Shown here one piece after another: positions 23,100 to 32,529 of a DNA stretch of 38,496 bases. Origin of the DNA: Burkholderiales bacterium (GTDB taxonomy: Bacteria; Pseudomonadota; Gammaproteobacteria; Burkholderiales; SG8-39); the NCBI GenBank assembly GCA_014860395.1, contig JACZJU010000134.1, positions 1-38,496 of the forward strand, given 5' to 3'. The notes beneath the pieces were generated by a model that did no database searches, was not told the origin of the DNA, and worked only from the letters and a program-made list of their open reading frames with translations. A program made the position numbers and the translations under genes. Every line of letters starts with the position of its first letter. Position 1 is the stretch's first letter.

Positions 23100-24578
23100 A
23101 TGCAGAAATTTCAAATGTACATAGGCGGAAAATTCACCGACTCCGCCTCGGGCAAGTGGTTCGACAGCTACAACCCCTATACGGGCGAGCCCTGGGCGCA
23201 GATTGCGCAGGGCGGCGCCGAGGATGCGGACCGCGCCGTGCGCGCCGCGCACCAGGCGTTTACGGAAGGGCCGTGGCGCGAGCTCACGGCGAGCCAGCGC
23301 GGCCTGCTGCTGCACAAGCTGGGCGAACTGGTGGCGCGCGACGCCAAAAACCTGGCCGAGACCGAAGTGCGCGACAACGGCAAGCTGATCGCCGAGATGC
23401 AGGGCCAGCTCAACTATATCCCGCAGTGGTATTACTACTTCGGCGGCCTCGCCGACAAGATCCAGGGCGCGGTGATCCCGCTCGACAAGAAAGGCTTTTT
23501 CAACTTCACCCGGCATGAGCCGCTAGGGGTGGTGGCCGCGATCTCGCCCTGGAACTCGCCGCTGCTGCTGACCACGTGGAAGCTCGCGCCGGCGCTGGCT
23601 GCCGGCAACACGGTGGTGATCAAGCCGTCCGAGTTCACTTCGGCTTCCACGTTGGAATTCGTGAAGCTCGTCGAGGAAGCGGGTTTTCCGCCGGGCGTGG
23701 TCAACGTGGTCACCGGCTACGGCAAGGAGGTGGGGACGCCGTTGGTCGAGCACCCACTGGTGAAGAAGGTCGCGTTCACCGGTTCGGACGCTACCGGGCG
23801 CGCTATCAACGAGCGCGCGGCGAAGACGTTCAAGCGCGTCAGCCTGGAGCTGGGCGGGAAGTCGCCGAACATCGTGTTCGCCGATGCCAATCTGGAAGAT
23901 GCGGTCAACGGCGCGGTGTCGGGCATATTCGCCGCCACAGGACAGACTTGCATCGCCGGCTCGCGCCTGTTGCTGCAGGAGAGCATCCACGACGCCTTCC
24001 TGGAGAAGCTGCTGGCGCTGGCGAAAACCGCGCGCATGGGCGACCCGATGAGCATGGACACCCAGGTCGGCCCGGTGACCACGCGGCCGCAGTACGAGAA
24101 AGTGCTGGGCTACATCGACATCGCCAAGAAGGAGGGCGCGAAGCTGCTCCTCGGCGGCGGGGCGGCGACGCGGCCCGAATGCGGCAAGGGCTGGTTCGTA
24201 GAGCCGACGGTGTTCGCCGGCGTGAACAACAAAATGCGCATCGCGCAGGAAGAGGTGTTCGGGCCGGTGCTGTCGGTGATCAAGTTCAAGGACGAAGCCG
24301 AGGCGCTCGCGATCGCCAACGACGTGCGTTTCGGCCTGGGTTCGGGCGTATGGACCAGCGACATCGGCCGCGCCATCCGCATGTCCGAGCGCATCCAGGC
24401 CGGAACGGTCTGGGTCAACACCTACCGTGCGGTGAGCTATCTGTCCCCATTCGGCGGCTACAAGGATTCCGGCCTCGGCCGCGAGAACGGCATGGATGCG
24501 GTGCGCGAATATCTGCAGGTGAAAAGCGTCTGGATCAACACCGGGGCGGCGACCGGCAACCCCTTTGTGCTGCGATGA
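23100..24578 (+). CDS. NAD(P)-dependent aldehyde dehydrogenase
   Basis: A 492-residue ALDH of the usual length. Catalytic Cys284 lies in GQTCIAGSR, general-base Glu250 in LELGGKSP, Asn in PWNSP (150-154), and the coenzyme lysine in NTVVIKPSE. It oxidises an aldehyde to the acid, using NAD(P). The substrate is not readable from sequence. Genes with this profile sit near acyl-CoA operons in many beta- and gammaproteobacteria, where they supply the free acid for CoA activation. SD-like AGCGGGGAG precedes ATG 23100. Its stop overlaps the ATG of the Nudix-MBL gene. Confidence 0.93.
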   Translation: MQKFQMYIGGKFTDSASGKWFDSYNPYTGEPWAQIAQGGAEDADRAVRAAHQAFTEGPWRELTASQRGLLLHKLGELVARDAKNLAETEVRDNGKLIAEMQGQLNYIPQWYYYFGGLADKIQGAVIPLDKKGFFNFTRHEPLGVVAAISPWNSPLLLTTWKLAPALAAGNTVVIKPSEFTSASTLEFVKLVEEAGFPPGVVNVVTGYGKEVGTPLVEHPLVKKVAFTGSDATGRAINERAAKTFKRVSLELGGKSPNIVFADANLEDAVNGAVSGIFAATGQTCIAGSRLLLQESIHDAFLEKLLALAKTARMGDPMSMDTQVGPVTTRPQYEKVLGYIDIAKKEGAKLLLGGGAATRPECGKGWFVEPTVFAGVNNKMRIAQEEVFGPVLSVIKFKDEAEALAIANDVRFGLGSGVWTSDIGRAIRMSERIQAGTVWVNTYRAVSYLSPFGGYKDSGLGRENGMDAVREYLQVKSVWINTGAATGNPFVLR

Positions 24579-26233
24579 GCATGGTTCCGCGCCCCGCAGC
24601 GACCCTGATCCTGGTGCGCGACGCCAGCGCCGGGATGGAGGTGTTCATGATCCGGCGCACGCAGTCGGCTGTGTTCATGGGCGGCGCCCATGTGTTTCCG
24701 GGAGGTGGCGTCGACGCCAGCGATGGCTCGGCTGAACTGGCGGCGCACTGCGAGGGCCTGGACGATGCGCAGGCGAGCCGCCTGCTCGGCGTGGAGCGCG
24801 GCGGCCTCGCATATTGGACCGCGGCCTTGCGCGAGTGCTTCGAGGAAGCGGGGCTGCTGCTCGCGCACGACGCGGACGGCAGCTATGCCGACCTGAACGA
24901 CACGCAGCACCAGCAGGTGTTCGAACAATGGCGCGAGTCGATACGCGCCGGGCGCGCGACGCTGGCCGACCTGTGCCGCGAGCATGGCTTGCGTCTGGCG
25001 GCGGAGCGCCTCGCGTATTTCAGCCACTGGATCACCCAGCCCGGGCGCCCGCGCCGCTATGACACGCGTTTTTTCGTGGCCGAAGCGCCTTCGGCCCAGA
25101 CCGCTTCCCACGACAACAGCGAGACCGTGGATAACCTCTGGATCCGGCCGGCCGAAGCGCTGGAGCGCCACCGGCGCGGGGAAATGCACCTGGTATTTCC
25201 GACGATCAAGACGCTGGAGAGCATTGCGGGTTTCGACAATGCCGCCGCGCTGATGGCGTTTGCGCGTTCGCCGCGGAAAATGCCCACCATGGCGCCGCGC
25301 ACCGCGAGCAGCCGCGAAGGCGACAAATTGCTGGTGCCCGGTGATTACGCCTACGCCGAAGTCGGCAGGCTGGATCCGCAGTGCAAGGGCACGGCCGCAT
25401 GCGAGATCATTCCGGGTACGGTGGTGCAGCTGTCGGCCAAGGTGCGGCGCATTACCGCGCCGAACCCGGGTTTCATGACCGGTCCCGGCACCAACACCTA
25501 TCTGCTGGGCGAGGGCGAGGATATCGCCGTGATCGACCCGGGTCCGGCCATAGCTGCCCATGTCGAGGCGGTGCTCGCCGCTGCGGCCGGTGCGCGCATA
25601 CGCTGGATCCTCGTCACCCATACGCATCTGGACCATTCGCCCGCGGCCGCGTTGCTCAAAGAAAAGACCGGGGCGCACCTTTTGGGCATGCCGCCGCCGC
25701 CGTTCGAGCGCCAGGACCAGAGCTTCAGCCCGGATCGCGTGCTCGCCGACGGCGAGCGCATCGAGCTGGCGGGCTGCACGCTGCGCGTGATCCACGCGCC
25801 AGGACACGCCTCCAACCAATTGTGCTATTTGTTCGAAGAAGAGAAGCTGCTGTTCACCGGCGACCACGTCATGCAGGGGTCGACCGTGGTCATCAATCCA
25901 CCTGATGGTGACATGCGCGTTTATCTCGATTCGCTGCGACAGCTGCAGGGCGAAGACCTGGAATGGTTCGCGCCGGGGCATGGATTCCTCATGAACAAGC
26001 CGCAGGAAGCGCTGGAGCGCCTGCTGATCCACCGTCTCACGCGCGAGAACAAGGTGCTGAATGCGGTGCGCGACGCCGGCACGGCAACGCTGGAGGCGCT
26101 GCTGCCCCGGGCCTACGACGACGTGTCCGAGCGCCTGTATCCGGTGGCGAGCCGATCTTTGCTGGCGCACCTGCTCAAGCTCAAGGTGGACGGCAGGGTG
26201 CAGGAGTCGGGGGGAAGTTGGAGCGTCGCTTAG
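24575..26233 (+). CDS. Nudix hydrolase / metallo-beta-lactamase fold fusion protein
   Basis: One 552-residue frame with two enzyme folds. Residues 1-235 are a Nudix domain with GGAHVFPGGG (36-45) and, after a 40-residue insertion, RECFEEAG (86-93). This split Nudix box is typical of the NUDT7/NUDT19 CoA-diphosphatase group. Residues 285-552 are a metallo-beta-lactamase (LACTB2-like) domain: Zn ligands in THTHLDH (348-354), then IHAPGHASNQ, LFTGDH and a C-terminal winged-helix region. ATG 24575 overlaps the ALDH stop. A plausible role is clearing CoA esters or thioester by-products; this is inferred. Activity of the MBL part (thioesterase or RNase-like) is open. Confidence 0.88.
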   Translation: MSMVPRPAATLILVRDASAGMEVFMIRRTQSAVFMGGAHVFPGGGVDASDGSAELAAHCEGLDDAQASRLLGVERGGLAYWTAALRECFEEAGLLLAHDADGSYADLNDTQHQQVFEQWRESIRAGRATLADLCREHGLRLAAERLAYFSHWITQPGRPRRYDTRFFVAEAPSAQTASHDNSETVDNLWIRPAEALERHRRGEMHLVFPTIKTLESIAGFDNAAALMAFARSPRKMPTMAPRTASSREGDKLLVPGDYAYAEVGRLDPQCKGTAACEIIPGTVVQLSAKVRRITAPNPGFMTGPGTNTYLLGEGEDIAVIDPGPAIAAHVEAVLAAAAGARIRWILVTHTHLDHSPAAALLKEKTGAHLLGMPPPPFERQDQSFSPDRVLADGERIELAGCTLRVIHAPGHASNQLCYLFEEEKLLFTGDHVMQGSTVVINPPDGDMRVYLDSLRQLQGEDLEWFAPGHGFLMNKPQEALERLLIHRLTRENKVLNAVRDAGTATLEALLPRAYDDVSERLYPVASRSLLAHLLKLKVDGRVQESGGSWSVA

Positions 26234-26539
26234 GGGTTGCGGCCATGGCGCAAGCTGCACGCACATTTCGCTACGCTGCGGCCCGTTCTTTGCGCAGCAG
26301 CCGAAGGCGGCAGGGTTTCCAAAAGGCAATAACAACACTATGATTAGGGCCAATTGGGTTTTCTTGCTTCTTTCCGTCTGCTTCCTCCGCCGTGCCGGCG
26401 CCCTGCACGGTCCTATTTCAGGGGCACGAGCCGGACTGATCCAAGTCAAGAGCTTGTACCGGGCTTGTTGCTACAGTTTTGCGCAGGAAGCGGCCGGCTA
26501 CGCACGCGGGTTTTATTGATCGATTACAGCGAGACGCGC
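26234..26539. other. 306-bp intergenic region before ccoN
   Basis: No convincing gene. A 59-codon ORF (26340-26519) lacks an SD and family resemblance. The right half holds the FNR-type promoter at 26436-26477; the left half shows nothing recognisable. An isolated TTGAT at 26516-26520 has no matching second half. Confidence 0.6.
26436..26477 (+). promoter_or_regulatory. Class II FNR-type promoter of ccoNOQP
   Basis: CTGAT-CCAA-GTCAA (26436-26449) matches 8 of 10 FNR consensus bases (TTGAT-N4-ATCAA). A -10-like TACAGT lies at 26472-26477, giving a start point near 26484. The box centre (26442.5) is then at -41.5, the spacing used by class II FNR-activated promoters. The FNR gene is 6 kb downstream. 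Confidence 0.6.
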
Positions 26540-27967
26540 ATGAATAATACGAACACATACAACTATACGGTGGTCAGGCAGTTTGCCCTGATGACGGTGG
26601 TGTGGGGCATAGTCGGCATGCTGGTGGGCGTGCTGATCGCGGCGCAGCTGCGCTGGCCGGGGCTCAACTTCGACATCCCATGGCTCAGCTACGGCCGATT
26701 GCGGCCGTTGCACACCAACGCGGTGATTTTTGCCTTCGGCGGCTCGGCGCTGTTCGCCGCCTCGTACTATGTGGTGCAGCGCACCTGCCACGTACGGCTG
26801 TTTGCCGGGAGGCTTGCGGCCTTCACCTTCTGGGGCTGGCAGGCGGTGATCGTGCTCGCCGCGGTGACCCTGCCCCTGGGCATTACCTCGGGCAAGGAAT
26901 ACGCCGAACTGGAATGGCCGATCGATATCCTGATCACCGTAGTGTGGGTGTCCTATGCCATCGTATTTTTCGGCACCATCGCCAAGCGCAAGACGCCGCA
27001 TATTTACGTGGCCAACTGGTTTTTCGGCGCTTATATCCTTACTATCGCATTGCTGCACCTGATCAACAGCGCCGAGGTGCCGGTCACGTTCTGGAAATCC
27101 TACTCGGCCTACGCCGGGGTGCAGGACGCCATGGTGCAGTGGTGGTACGGGCATAACGCGGTGGGCTTTTTCCTCACCGCCGGGTTCCTCGGCATGATGT
27201 ACTACTTCATTCCCAAGCAGGCCGAGCGCCCGGTGTATTCCTACCGGCTGTCGGTGGTGCATTTCTGGGCGCTGATTTTCACCTACATGTGGGCCGGCCC
27301 CCATCACCTGCACTACACCGCGCTGCCGGACTGGGCGCAGTCGATCGGCATGGTGTTCTCGCTTATTCTGCTCGCGCCCTCATGGGGCGGCATGATCAAC
27401 GGCATGATGACCCTGTCGGGCGCCTGGCACAAGCTGCGCGACGATCCCATCCTAAAGTTCCTGATCGTGTCGCTTTCCTTCTACGGCATGTCGACGTTCG
27501 AGGGGCCGATGATGTCGATCAAGACGGTCAACGCGCTGTCGCATTACACCGACTGGACCATAGGCCACGTGCACTCCGGCGCCCTCGGCTGGGTCGGCCT
27601 GGTAACGATGGGATCGATCTACTACCTGATTCCGCGCTTGTGGGGGCGCAAGGAGATGTACAGCGTGCCGCTGATCAACATGCATTTCTGGATGGCGACG
27701 ATAGGCATCGTGCTCTATATCGCCGCGATGTGGATTGCCGGGGTGATGCAGGGCCTGATGTGGCGCGCGGTGAGTGCGGACGGTACGCTGACCTACACCT
27801 TCGTCGAGGGCGTCAAGGCGACCTCTCCCTTCTACACCATACGTCTCCTCGGGGGCCTGCTGTATCTTTCCGGCATGTTCGTTATGGCCTACAACGTGTG
27901 GAGGACGGTGGCGGGTCAACAGGCGGTAGACGCCCCCATCCCGGCGGTTGCCGCGGCGCACGCCTGA
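26540..27967 (+). CDS. ccoN: cbb3-type cytochrome c oxidase subunit I
   Basis: A 475-residue, 12-helix heme-copper oxidase subunit. Histidines typical of CcoN are present: His58 in [16 protein letters not shown] (heme ligand), [13 protein letters not shown] with His205 (CuB), the [14 protein letters not shown] segment and [17 protein letters not shown]. It carries the low-spin heme, heme b3 and CuB where O2 is reduced with high affinity. ATG 26540 is chosen because upstream codons do not look coding and the length matches the family. First gene of ccoNOQP. Confidence 0.97.
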   Translation: MNNTNTYNYTVVRQFALMTVVWGIVGMLVGVLIAAQLRWPGLNFDIPWLSYGRLRPLHTNAVIFAFGGSALFAASYYVVQRTCHVRLFAGRLAAFTFWGWQAVIVLAAVTLPLGITSGKEYAELEWPIDILITVVWVSYAIVFFGTIAKRKTPHIYVANWFFGAYILTIALLHLINSAEVPVTFWKSYSAYAGVQDAMVQWWYGHNAVGFFLTAGFLGMMYYFIPKQAERPVYSYRLSVVHFWALIFTYMWAGPHHLHYTALPDWAQSIGMVFSLILLAPSWGGMINGMMTLSGAWHKLRDDPILKFLIVSLSFYGMSTFEGPMMSIKTVNALSHYTDWTIGHVHSGALGWVGLVTMGSIYYLIPRLWGRKEMYSVPLINMHFWMATIGIVLYIAAMWIAGVMQGLMWRAVSADGTLTYTFVEGVKATSPFYTIRLLGGLLYLSGMFVMAYNVWRTVAGQQAVDAPIPAVAAAHA

Positions 27968-27982
27968 GCGGAGAGACGAATC

Positions 27983-28597
27983 ATGAATTTCACTCACGAA
28001 ACGATCGAAAAAAACAGCGCCCTGATGATCATCTTGATCATCCTGGTGGTGGCAGTCGGCGGCCTGGTGGAAATCGTGCCGCTGTTCTTCCAGAGATCCA
28101 CCACCGAGCCGGTGGCCGGATTGAAGCCCTATGCGGCGGTGCAACTGGTCGGGCGCGACATCTATCTGCGCGAAGGCTGCTACAACTGCCATTCGCAGAT
28201 GATCCGCCCGTTCCGCGCCGAGACCGAACGTTACGGCCATTACTCGGTCGCGGGGGAATTCGTCTACGACCATCCGTTCCAGTGGGGCAGCAAGCGCACC
28301 GGGCCGGATCTGCAGCGCGTCGGCGGCAAATACAGCGACGACTGGCACCGCACCCATCTCAACAATCCGCGCGATCTGGTGCCGGAATCGAACATGCCCG
28401 GCTATCCCTGGTTGGCGAAGACCGCGGTGCGCAGCGACGACATCGAGGCGAAGATGCGCGCGCTGCGCAGCGTGGGCGTGCCCTATACCGATGCAGACAT
28501 CGCCGGCGCGCGCAAGGAGCTTGCGGGCAAGACCGAGCAGGATGCGTTGGTGGCCTACCTGCAGGTGCTAGGCACTGCGCTCAAGGCGGTGAGGTAA
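27983..28597 (+). CDS. ccoO: cbb3-type oxidase subunit II, monoheme cytochrome c
   Basis: A 204-residue protein with one N-terminal membrane anchor (about 13-35) and one heme c site, CYNCH (66-70), in [35 protein letters not shown] and the Met-containing SNMPGYPWL supply the distal side, with Met as probable axial ligand. It passes electrons to CcoN. It starts 15 bp after ccoN behind GGAGAGACG. Confidence 0.97.
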   Translation: MNFTHETIEKNSALMIILIILVVAVGGLVEIVPLFFQRSTTEPVAGLKPYAAVQLVGRDIYLREGCYNCHSQMIRPFRAETERYGHYSVAGEFVYDHPFQWGSKRTGPDLQRVGGKYSDDWHRTHLNNPRDLVPESNMPGYPWLAKTAVRSDDIEAKMRALRSVGVPYTDADIAGARKELAGKTEQDALVAYLQVLGTALKAVR

Positions 28598-28599
28598 GC

Positions 28600-28767
28600 A
28601 TGGATATCAACATCCTGCGCTCGATAGTCACCGTGGTCGCGTTTGCGGCATTCATAGGCATAGTCTTGTGGGCCTACAGCGACCGCAGAAAAGAGGCCTT
28701 CGACCAGGCGGCGCGCCTGCCGTTTGAGGAAGAAGACGAAGGTGTCGGATACGGAGAGCGGAAATGA
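28600..28767 (+). CDS. ccoQ: cbb3-type oxidase subunit CcoQ
   Basis: A 55-residue single-span membrane protein, starting MDINILRSIVTVVAFAAFIG and ending with an acidic FEEEDEGVGYGERK. Position between ccoO and ccoP, length and the typical DRRK after the helix identify it as CcoQ, which stabilises the oxidase. It starts 2 bp after ccoO and its TGA overlaps the ccoP ATG. Confidence 0.92.
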   Translation: MDINILRSIVTVVAFAAFIGIVLWAYSDRRKEAFDQAARLPFEEEDEGVGYGERK

Positions 28768-29702
28768 GCGATTTCACCAGCGGTTTCTGGAACATCTATA
28801 TCGGCATCATCACGATCGTGAGCATCATCGCCTGCGCCGTGCTGCTGAAGGCGCTGAGCACGCGCAAGGTGTCTGGCGCTCAGGTGGAAACGACCGGGCA
28901 TGCCTGGGACGAGGACCTGGTCGAATTGAACAACCCGCTGCCGCGCTGGTGGATCTGGCTGTTCTATATAACTATCGTGTTCGGTCTGGTTTACCTCGCG
29001 CTGTACCCCGGACTGGGCAGCTTCAGCGGCTCGTATGGCTGGACCTCGAAAAAGCAATACGAGGAGGAAGTGGCCAAAGCCGAGGCCTTGTCTGCGCCAA
29101 TTTACGATAAGTACGCAAAGACAGACCTGAAGCAGCTGGCGAGCGACCCAGAAGCGATGGCGATCGGGCAGAAGCTGTTCCTGAACAATTGCGCCCAATG
29201 CCATTCCTCCGATGCACGCGGCGGCAAAGGCTATCCGAACCTGACCGACAACGACTGGATTTACGGCGGTGCCCCGGAAACGATCGAGGAAACCATTGCC
29301 AACGGACGCAAAGGCATGATGCCGGCCTGGGGTGCGCTGCTGGGCGATGACGGCGTCAAGGACATGGCGCATTACGTGATGTCGCTCAATGGCGGGACCT
29401 ACGATTCCCTGCGCGCGGCGCGCGGCAAGGACAAGTTCATGACCACCTGTATTGCCTGCCACGGTCCCGAAGGCAAGGGCAACCAGGCCATAGGCGCAGA
29501 AGACCTCACCAAGCCCAACTTGCTGCATGGCGCGGACGAGCCTTCACTGATCGAGACTATAAGCAAGGGGCGCACCAGCGTCATGCCGCCGCAGAAGGAA
29601 GCGCTGGGCGAGGCCAGGGTACACATCCTTGCTGCCTATGTGTGGGGACTGTCGAATTCCCCGGCAGCGACCGCGCCGCCGGCCAAGACCGGTGGGCAGT
29701 GA
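28764..29702 (+). CDS. ccoP: cbb3-type oxidase subunit III, diheme cytochrome c
   Basis: A 312-residue protein with two N-terminal helices (about 8-30 and 62-82) and two heme c sites, CAQCH (143-147) and CIACH (229-233). The conserved PLPRWWIWLFYITIVFGLVY helix is present. The Met ligand regions are GMMPAW and SVMPPQ. It receives electrons from soluble cytochromes and passes them to CcoO. ATGA overlap with ccoQ. Confidence 0.97.
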   Translation: MSDFTSGFWNIYIGIITIVSIIACAVLLKALSTRKVSGAQVETTGHAWDEDLVELNNPLPRWWIWLFYITIVFGLVYLALYPGLGSFSGSYGWTSKKQYEEEVAKAEALSAPIYDKYAKTDLKQLASDPEAMAIGQKLFLNNCAQCHSSDARGGKGYPNLTDNDWIYGGAPETIEETIANGRKGMMPAWGALLGDDGVKDMAHYVMSLNGGTYDSLRAARGKDKFMTTCIACHGPEGKGNQAIGAEDLTKPNLLHGADEPSLIETISKGRTSVMPPQKEALGEARVHILAAYVWGLSNSPAATAPPAKTGGQ

Positions 29703-29765
29703 GCGCCTCGCGCTGATGGCGCGCGTCCTCCGCGCGCAAGCTCGGGGGACGGATTGCTTTGAACT

Positions 29766-31232
29766 TTGTCGAAACCGGCATCCGTGAACGACAGACCGAA
29801 AACTGCAGCTTTGACCAAACCTGAAGAGGTGGTCGAGCAACCGCTATACGAGATGCGCAAGCAAATTTACTCGCGCGCGGTGAGCGGCTGGTTCGCGCGC
29901 TGGCGCTGGGCGCTGGTGTTCTTAACGCAACTGGTGTTCTATGGCGGTCCCTGGCTGATGTGGAACGGGCGCCAAGCGGTGCTGTTCGACCTGGTGGCGC
30001 GCAAGTTCTACATCTTCGGCATCGTCTTCTGGCCGCAGGATTTCATCTATCTCACCGGGCTCCTGGTCGTGTCCGCGCTGTCGCTGTTCCTGTTCACAGC
30101 GGTAGCCGGGCGCTTGTGGTGCGGCTACGCCTGCCCGCAGACGGTGTACACGGAAATCTTCATGTGGATCGAGCGCAAGGTCGAGGGCGACCGTTTGGCG
30201 CGCATGCGGCTCGATCAGCAGCCGATGTCGGCGCGCAAGCTCGGGCTCAAGGCGACCAAGCACGGGCTATGGGTGGCATTATCGCTGTGGACCGGCTTCA
30301 CCTTCGTCGGCTATTTCACGCCGATTCATGAACTCGCCGCTGCAGTGACGGGCATCGCCGCGTCGTCGGCGCCGGGCGCGCCCACGCTGGGCGCATGGGA
30401 AATATTCTGGGTCCTGTTTTACGGTTTTGCCACCTACGGCAATGCCGGCTGGATGCGCGAGCAGGTGTGCAAATACATGTGCCCCTATGCGCGCTTCCAG
30501 AGCGCCATGTTCGATCCGGACACTCTCATTATCACCTACGACCCGGAGCGCGGCGAACCGCGCGGCTCGCGCGCGCGCAATGCCGATCCGAAGTCGCTGG
30601 GGCTGGGACATTGCGTCGACTGCGATATTTGCGTCCAGGTCTGCCCGACGGGGATCGACATCCGCGACGGTCTGCAGTACGAATGCATAGGCTGCGCCGC
30701 CTGCATCGACGGCTGCAACCAGGTGATGGCGAGAATGGGTTACCCCAAGGGCTTGATCCGCTATACCACGGAGAACGCGCTGCGGCAGAAGCTGACGCCG
30801 CGCGAGGTGCTGGCGCGCTCGCTGCGGCCGCGCATTCTCATTTATACGGGAATTTTGTTGGCTGTCGTTCTGGCGATCGGAATTACCCTCTTCACGCGCG
30901 TGCCGCTCAAGGTCGACGTGATTCGCGACCGCGGCAGCCTGTCGCGCGAGGTCGAAGGGCGGTGGGTCGAAAATACTTACCGGTTGCAGATCATGAATAC
31001 GCAGGAAATGCCGCACCGTTTCGTTATCCACGCCAGCGGGGCGGAATCGCTGCAGGTGGCCGAGGGCGACACGGTCGAGATACCCGGCGCGGCCACGCGG
31101 ATGGTGCCGGTGCGGCTGCGCATCGACATGGGCAAACTGCCGGCCGGATCGCATAAGATCGAGTTCGAGATCAGCGCGGCGGACGACGCATCCATCGTTG
31201 CGCGCGAGCGTTCGATATTCCTGGTGAGGTGA
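29766..31232 (+). CDS. ccoG: cbb3 oxidase assembly ferredoxin-like protein CcoG (RdxA/FixG)
   Basis: A 488-residue membrane protein with about five helices and a polyferredoxin core: CGYACPQTVYTEIFM, CKYMCPYARFQ, HCVDCDICVQVCPTGID and ECIGCAACIDGCNQ, enough Cys for two 4Fe-4S clusters. A C-terminal periplasmic Ig-like FixG domain begins near residue 390. CcoG is reported to act as a Cu(II) reductase in cbb3 biogenesis. The start is uncertain: TTG 29766 gives the longest frame, and GTG 29783 is out of that frame; any start within the first 30 codons would keep the conserved part. Confidence 0.95.
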   Translation: MSKPASVNDRPKTAALTKPEEVVEQPLYEMRKQIYSRAVSGWFARWRWALVFLTQLVFYGGPWLMWNGRQAVLFDLVARKFYIFGIVFWPQDFIYLTGLLVVSALSLFLFTAVAGRLWCGYACPQTVYTEIFMWIERKVEGDRLARMRLDQQPMSARKLGLKATKHGLWVALSLWTGFTFVGYFTPIHELAAAVTGIAASSAPGAPTLGAWEIFWVLFYGFATYGNAGWMREQVCKYMCPYARFQSAMFDPDTLIITYDPERGEPRGSRARNADPKSLGLGHCVDCDICVQVCPTGIDIRDGLQYECIGCAACIDGCNQVMARMGYPKGLIRYTTENALRQKLTPREVLARSLRPRILIYTGILLAVVLAIGITLFTRVPLKVDVIRDRGSLSREVEGRWVENTYRLQIMNTQEMPHRFVIHASGAESLQVAEGDTVEIPGAATRMVPVRLRIDMGKLPAGSHKIEFEISAADDASIVARERSIFLVR

Positions 31233-31239
31233 GACGCAG

Positions 31240-31770
31240 ATGAAGTCAAACGGCGCACGCGCGCAACCCTGGTATCGGGAGCCCTGGCCGTGGATACTGA
31301 TGGCCGGTCCGGCAACGGTCGTGGTAGCGGGTTTGGTTACCGCCTGGCTGGCGGTGCGCAGCGATGACGGGCTGGTGGTCGACGACTATTACAAGCAGGG
31401 GCTGGCAATCAACCAGACCTTGAGCCGCAGCGACGCGGCCGAGCGCCTGGGCATCGTAGCCGAACTCCAACTCGTCGATGGCCGCGTGCGGGTGCTGCTT
31501 GCTTCGGCCGGGGCAGGCGCGCTGAAGCTGCAACTGGTTCATCCGACCCGCGCCGGCATGGATCAGAGCCTGGAACTCACCAAAGTCCGGCCGGGGGTCT
31601 ACGAAGGGGTGTTGGCGCCGATGCGGGCCGGGCGCTGGCATGTGGTGCTGGAGCAGAGCGACTGGCGACTCGCAGGCGACTGGCTGTTGCCGGCGAAGGG
31701 CGCGTTGACGCTCGATGGACATACGCCGGTGTCAATAGGCGAGGAGTATTCGAAGGAGGGGGTGCGATGA
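31240..31770 (+). CDS. ccoH: cbb3 assembly protein CcoH (FixH)
   Basis: A 176-residue FixH-family protein with an N-terminal helix (PWPWILMAGPATVVVAGLVTA) and a periplasmic beta domain. The conserved DDGLVVDDYYKQGLAINQTL after the helix is the family hallmark. It stabilises early cbb3 assembly intermediates. The stop overlaps the start of the next small gene. Confidence 0.92.
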   Translation: MKSNGARAQPWYREPWPWILMAGPATVVVAGLVTAWLAVRSDDGLVVDDYYKQGLAINQTLSRSDAAERLGIVAELQLVDGRVRVLLASAGAGALKLQLVHPTRAGMDQSLELTKVRPGVYEGVLAPMRAGRWHVVLEQSDWRLAGDWLLPAKGALTLDGHTPVSIGEEYSKEGVR

Positions 31771-32063
31771 CGCAGAGACTGATGTGGATCCTGTGGCCGG
31801 CATTTCTGGTCGCCGGCATCGCTGACGGGATCGTATTCAGCTTGTTCGATCCTCAGGAGATGCACGTGTTCGGGGAGCCTGTGGAACTGAGCCGGATCGG
31901 GGTCTATTCGATCGGTTTCTTCCTGTTCTGGGCTTTCGGCGCGGCCTCAAGCGCGCTAACCTGTTTACTGCAGCGCTCGCCGTTCGAGGTGAACCGCTGC
32001 ACGCTGCCACAAGCGGAGCGGCCTGAAGGCTGCCCCAAGCGCGAACAACCGGAGCGCGGCTGA
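31767..32063 (+). CDS. Small two-helix membrane protein of cco clusters
   Basis: A 98-residue protein with two membrane helices (about 6-27 and 45-66), separated by FDPQEMHVFGEPVELSRIGVYS, and a polar 30-residue tail. I recognise it only as a conserved companion of ccoGH in betaproteobacteria; function unknown. It is coupled to ccoH by an ATGA overlap and occupies the place where ccoI or ccoS usually begins. Confidence 0.8.
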   Translation: MTQRLMWILWPAFLVAGIADGIVFSLFDPQEMHVFGEPVELSRIGVYSIGFFLFWAFGAASSALTCLLQRSPFEVNRCTLPQAERPEGCPKREQPERG

Positions 32064-32085
32064 GCAATTTTTCGACGGAGGTACC

Positions 32086-32529
32086 ATGTTCAAGAACATA
32101 CTGATTCCAACCGACGGCTCGAAACTATCGGTAAAGGCGATCAAGTCAGGTGTGGCTTTTGCCAAGAGCATCAAGGCGGAGGTCACCGGCTGCTATGTGG
32201 TCGAGCCGTTCCAGCCTTACTATTTCGGCGACTACATCCCGCCTGACATGCCCACGCCCAAGGAGTTCGAGAGCCGTGCGCGCGAGGCGGGGGAGAAATA
32301 TCTGGATCAGATTGCAGCCGCGGCGCGCGCGGCGGGGTTGAAGTACCGCGGCTCGGTGGTAATGGCCGACACGCCTTACGCAGGCATCATCAATGCGGCC
32401 AAGAAGGGACGTTGCGACCTGATTTTCATGGCGTCGCACGGGCGCCGCGGTTTGTCCGGGATGTTGCTGGGCAGCGAAACCAATAAGGTGCTGACGCACA
32501 GCAAGATTCCGGTGCTCGTATACCGTTAG
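32086..32529 (+). CDS. Universal stress protein (UspA family)
   Basis: A 147-residue single-domain Usp. It starts MFKNILIPTDGSKLSVKAIK and has the ATP-binding signature GRRGLSGMLLGSETNKVL near the C-terminus (G-2x-G-9x-G type), so nucleotide binding is expected. SD ACGGAGG precedes the ATG by 6 bases. Usp genes near cco and FNR genes are often induced on oxygen loss. Its TAG lies inside the left arm of the repeat element at 32524. Confidence 0.92.
   Translation: MFKNILIPTDGSKLSVKAIKSGVAFAKSIKAEVTGCYVVEPFQPYYFGDYIPPDMPTPKEFESRAREAGEKYLDQIAAAARAAGLKYRGSVVMADTPYAGIINAAKKGRCDLIFMASHGRRGLSGMLLGSETNKVLTHSKIPVLVYR

Noticed and set aside
24458..26449. 663-codon minus-strand open frame opposite the Nudix-MBL gene
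   Set aside because: It is a GC-driven shadow, rich in Arg, His and Gln, and opposite a frame with clear Nudix and MBL motifs.
26340..26519. 59-codon plus-strand ORF before ccoN
   Set aside because: No SD and no family resemblance; it overlaps the FNR-type promoter.
26516..26529. TTGAT-CGAT-TACAG as an FNR box
   Set aside because: The second half matches only two of five positions.
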